A stretch of DNA of 5,305 bases from Clostridia bacterium (lineage in GTDB: Bacteria; Bacillota; Clostridia; Oscillospirales; Acutalibacteraceae). Made by a program: the position numbers and the translations under genes. The notes under the pieces are model-generated. The model saw only the letters and a program-made list of their open reading frames with translations, made no database searches and was not told the DNA's origin. The stretch is from the NCBI GenBank assembly GCA_900759575.1, contig CAAEVU010000101.1, positions 1 through 5,305 on the forward strand, given 5' to 3'. Shown here piece after piece: positions 5,257 to 5,305 of the stretch (position 1 is the first letter of the stretch; each line of letters opens with the position of its first letter).

Positions 5257-5305
5257 AAAAAATCCCCATGCAATTTACAAAACAGCTCTTTTCCCTGTTT
5301 GGGAA

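Noticed and set aside
5291..5305. Inverted repeat TTCCC / GGGAA at the right edge
   Set aside because: Five pairs only and cut by the window end. It may belong to a longer hairpin but cannot be judged from here.

Overview
The window reads as a chromosomal segment of a low-to-mid GC Gram-positive anaerobe, most likely a gut Clostridia member (Oscillospiraceae/Lachnospiraceae-like). This rests on a type III glutamine synthetase tail, a T-box leader in front of asnB, strong GGAGG ribosome binding sites, a DUF6171-type Cys-rich small protein, a DUF3737 protein and a cytoplasmic GH51 arabinofuranosidase. Nothing in it looks like a phage, insertion sequence, CRISPR array or recent island.

Left part (1-2220): the last 32 codons of a plus-strand glutamine synthetase (GlnN type) run tail to tail into a minus-strand asparagine synthetase (asnB, 259-1842). 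A near-perfect bidirectional terminator (183-219) separates them. asnB has a long 5' leader (about 1843-2174, minus strand) that can be read as a full T-box riboswitch: Stem I with an AAC (Asn) specifier, Stem III, and a T-box bulge UGGCACC fitting a tRNA-Asn 3' end GCCA. Two things are unusual. No U-tailed terminator follows the T-box, which suggests control of translation rather than transcription. A perfect 16-bp hairpin with seven U's lies just after the only good promoter and before Stem I.

Middle part (2220-4151): a divergent plus-strand operon begins with a GH51 alpha-L-arabinofuranosidase (2367-3839). Its promoter is flanked by two AraR-like TACGT operators whose centres are 63 bp apart. 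An 83-residue Cys-rich protein (DUF6171-like) follows, overlapping by ATGA, and a bidirectional terminator (4120-4155) ends the unit.

Right part (4152-5305): a minus-strand DUF3737 family protein with beta-helix-like repeats (4174-5031) has its own promoter (5119-5147) and a structured untranslated leader. An intrinsic terminator (5211-5256) marks the end of an unseen minus-strand gene lying beyond the right edge.

Taken together, the window holds ammonia/amide nitrogen assimilation (glutamine and asparagine synthesis) next to an arabinose-responsive catabolic unit. The genes are mostly ordinary. The regulatory DNA between asnB and the arabinofuranosidase gene is the part most worth a second look.
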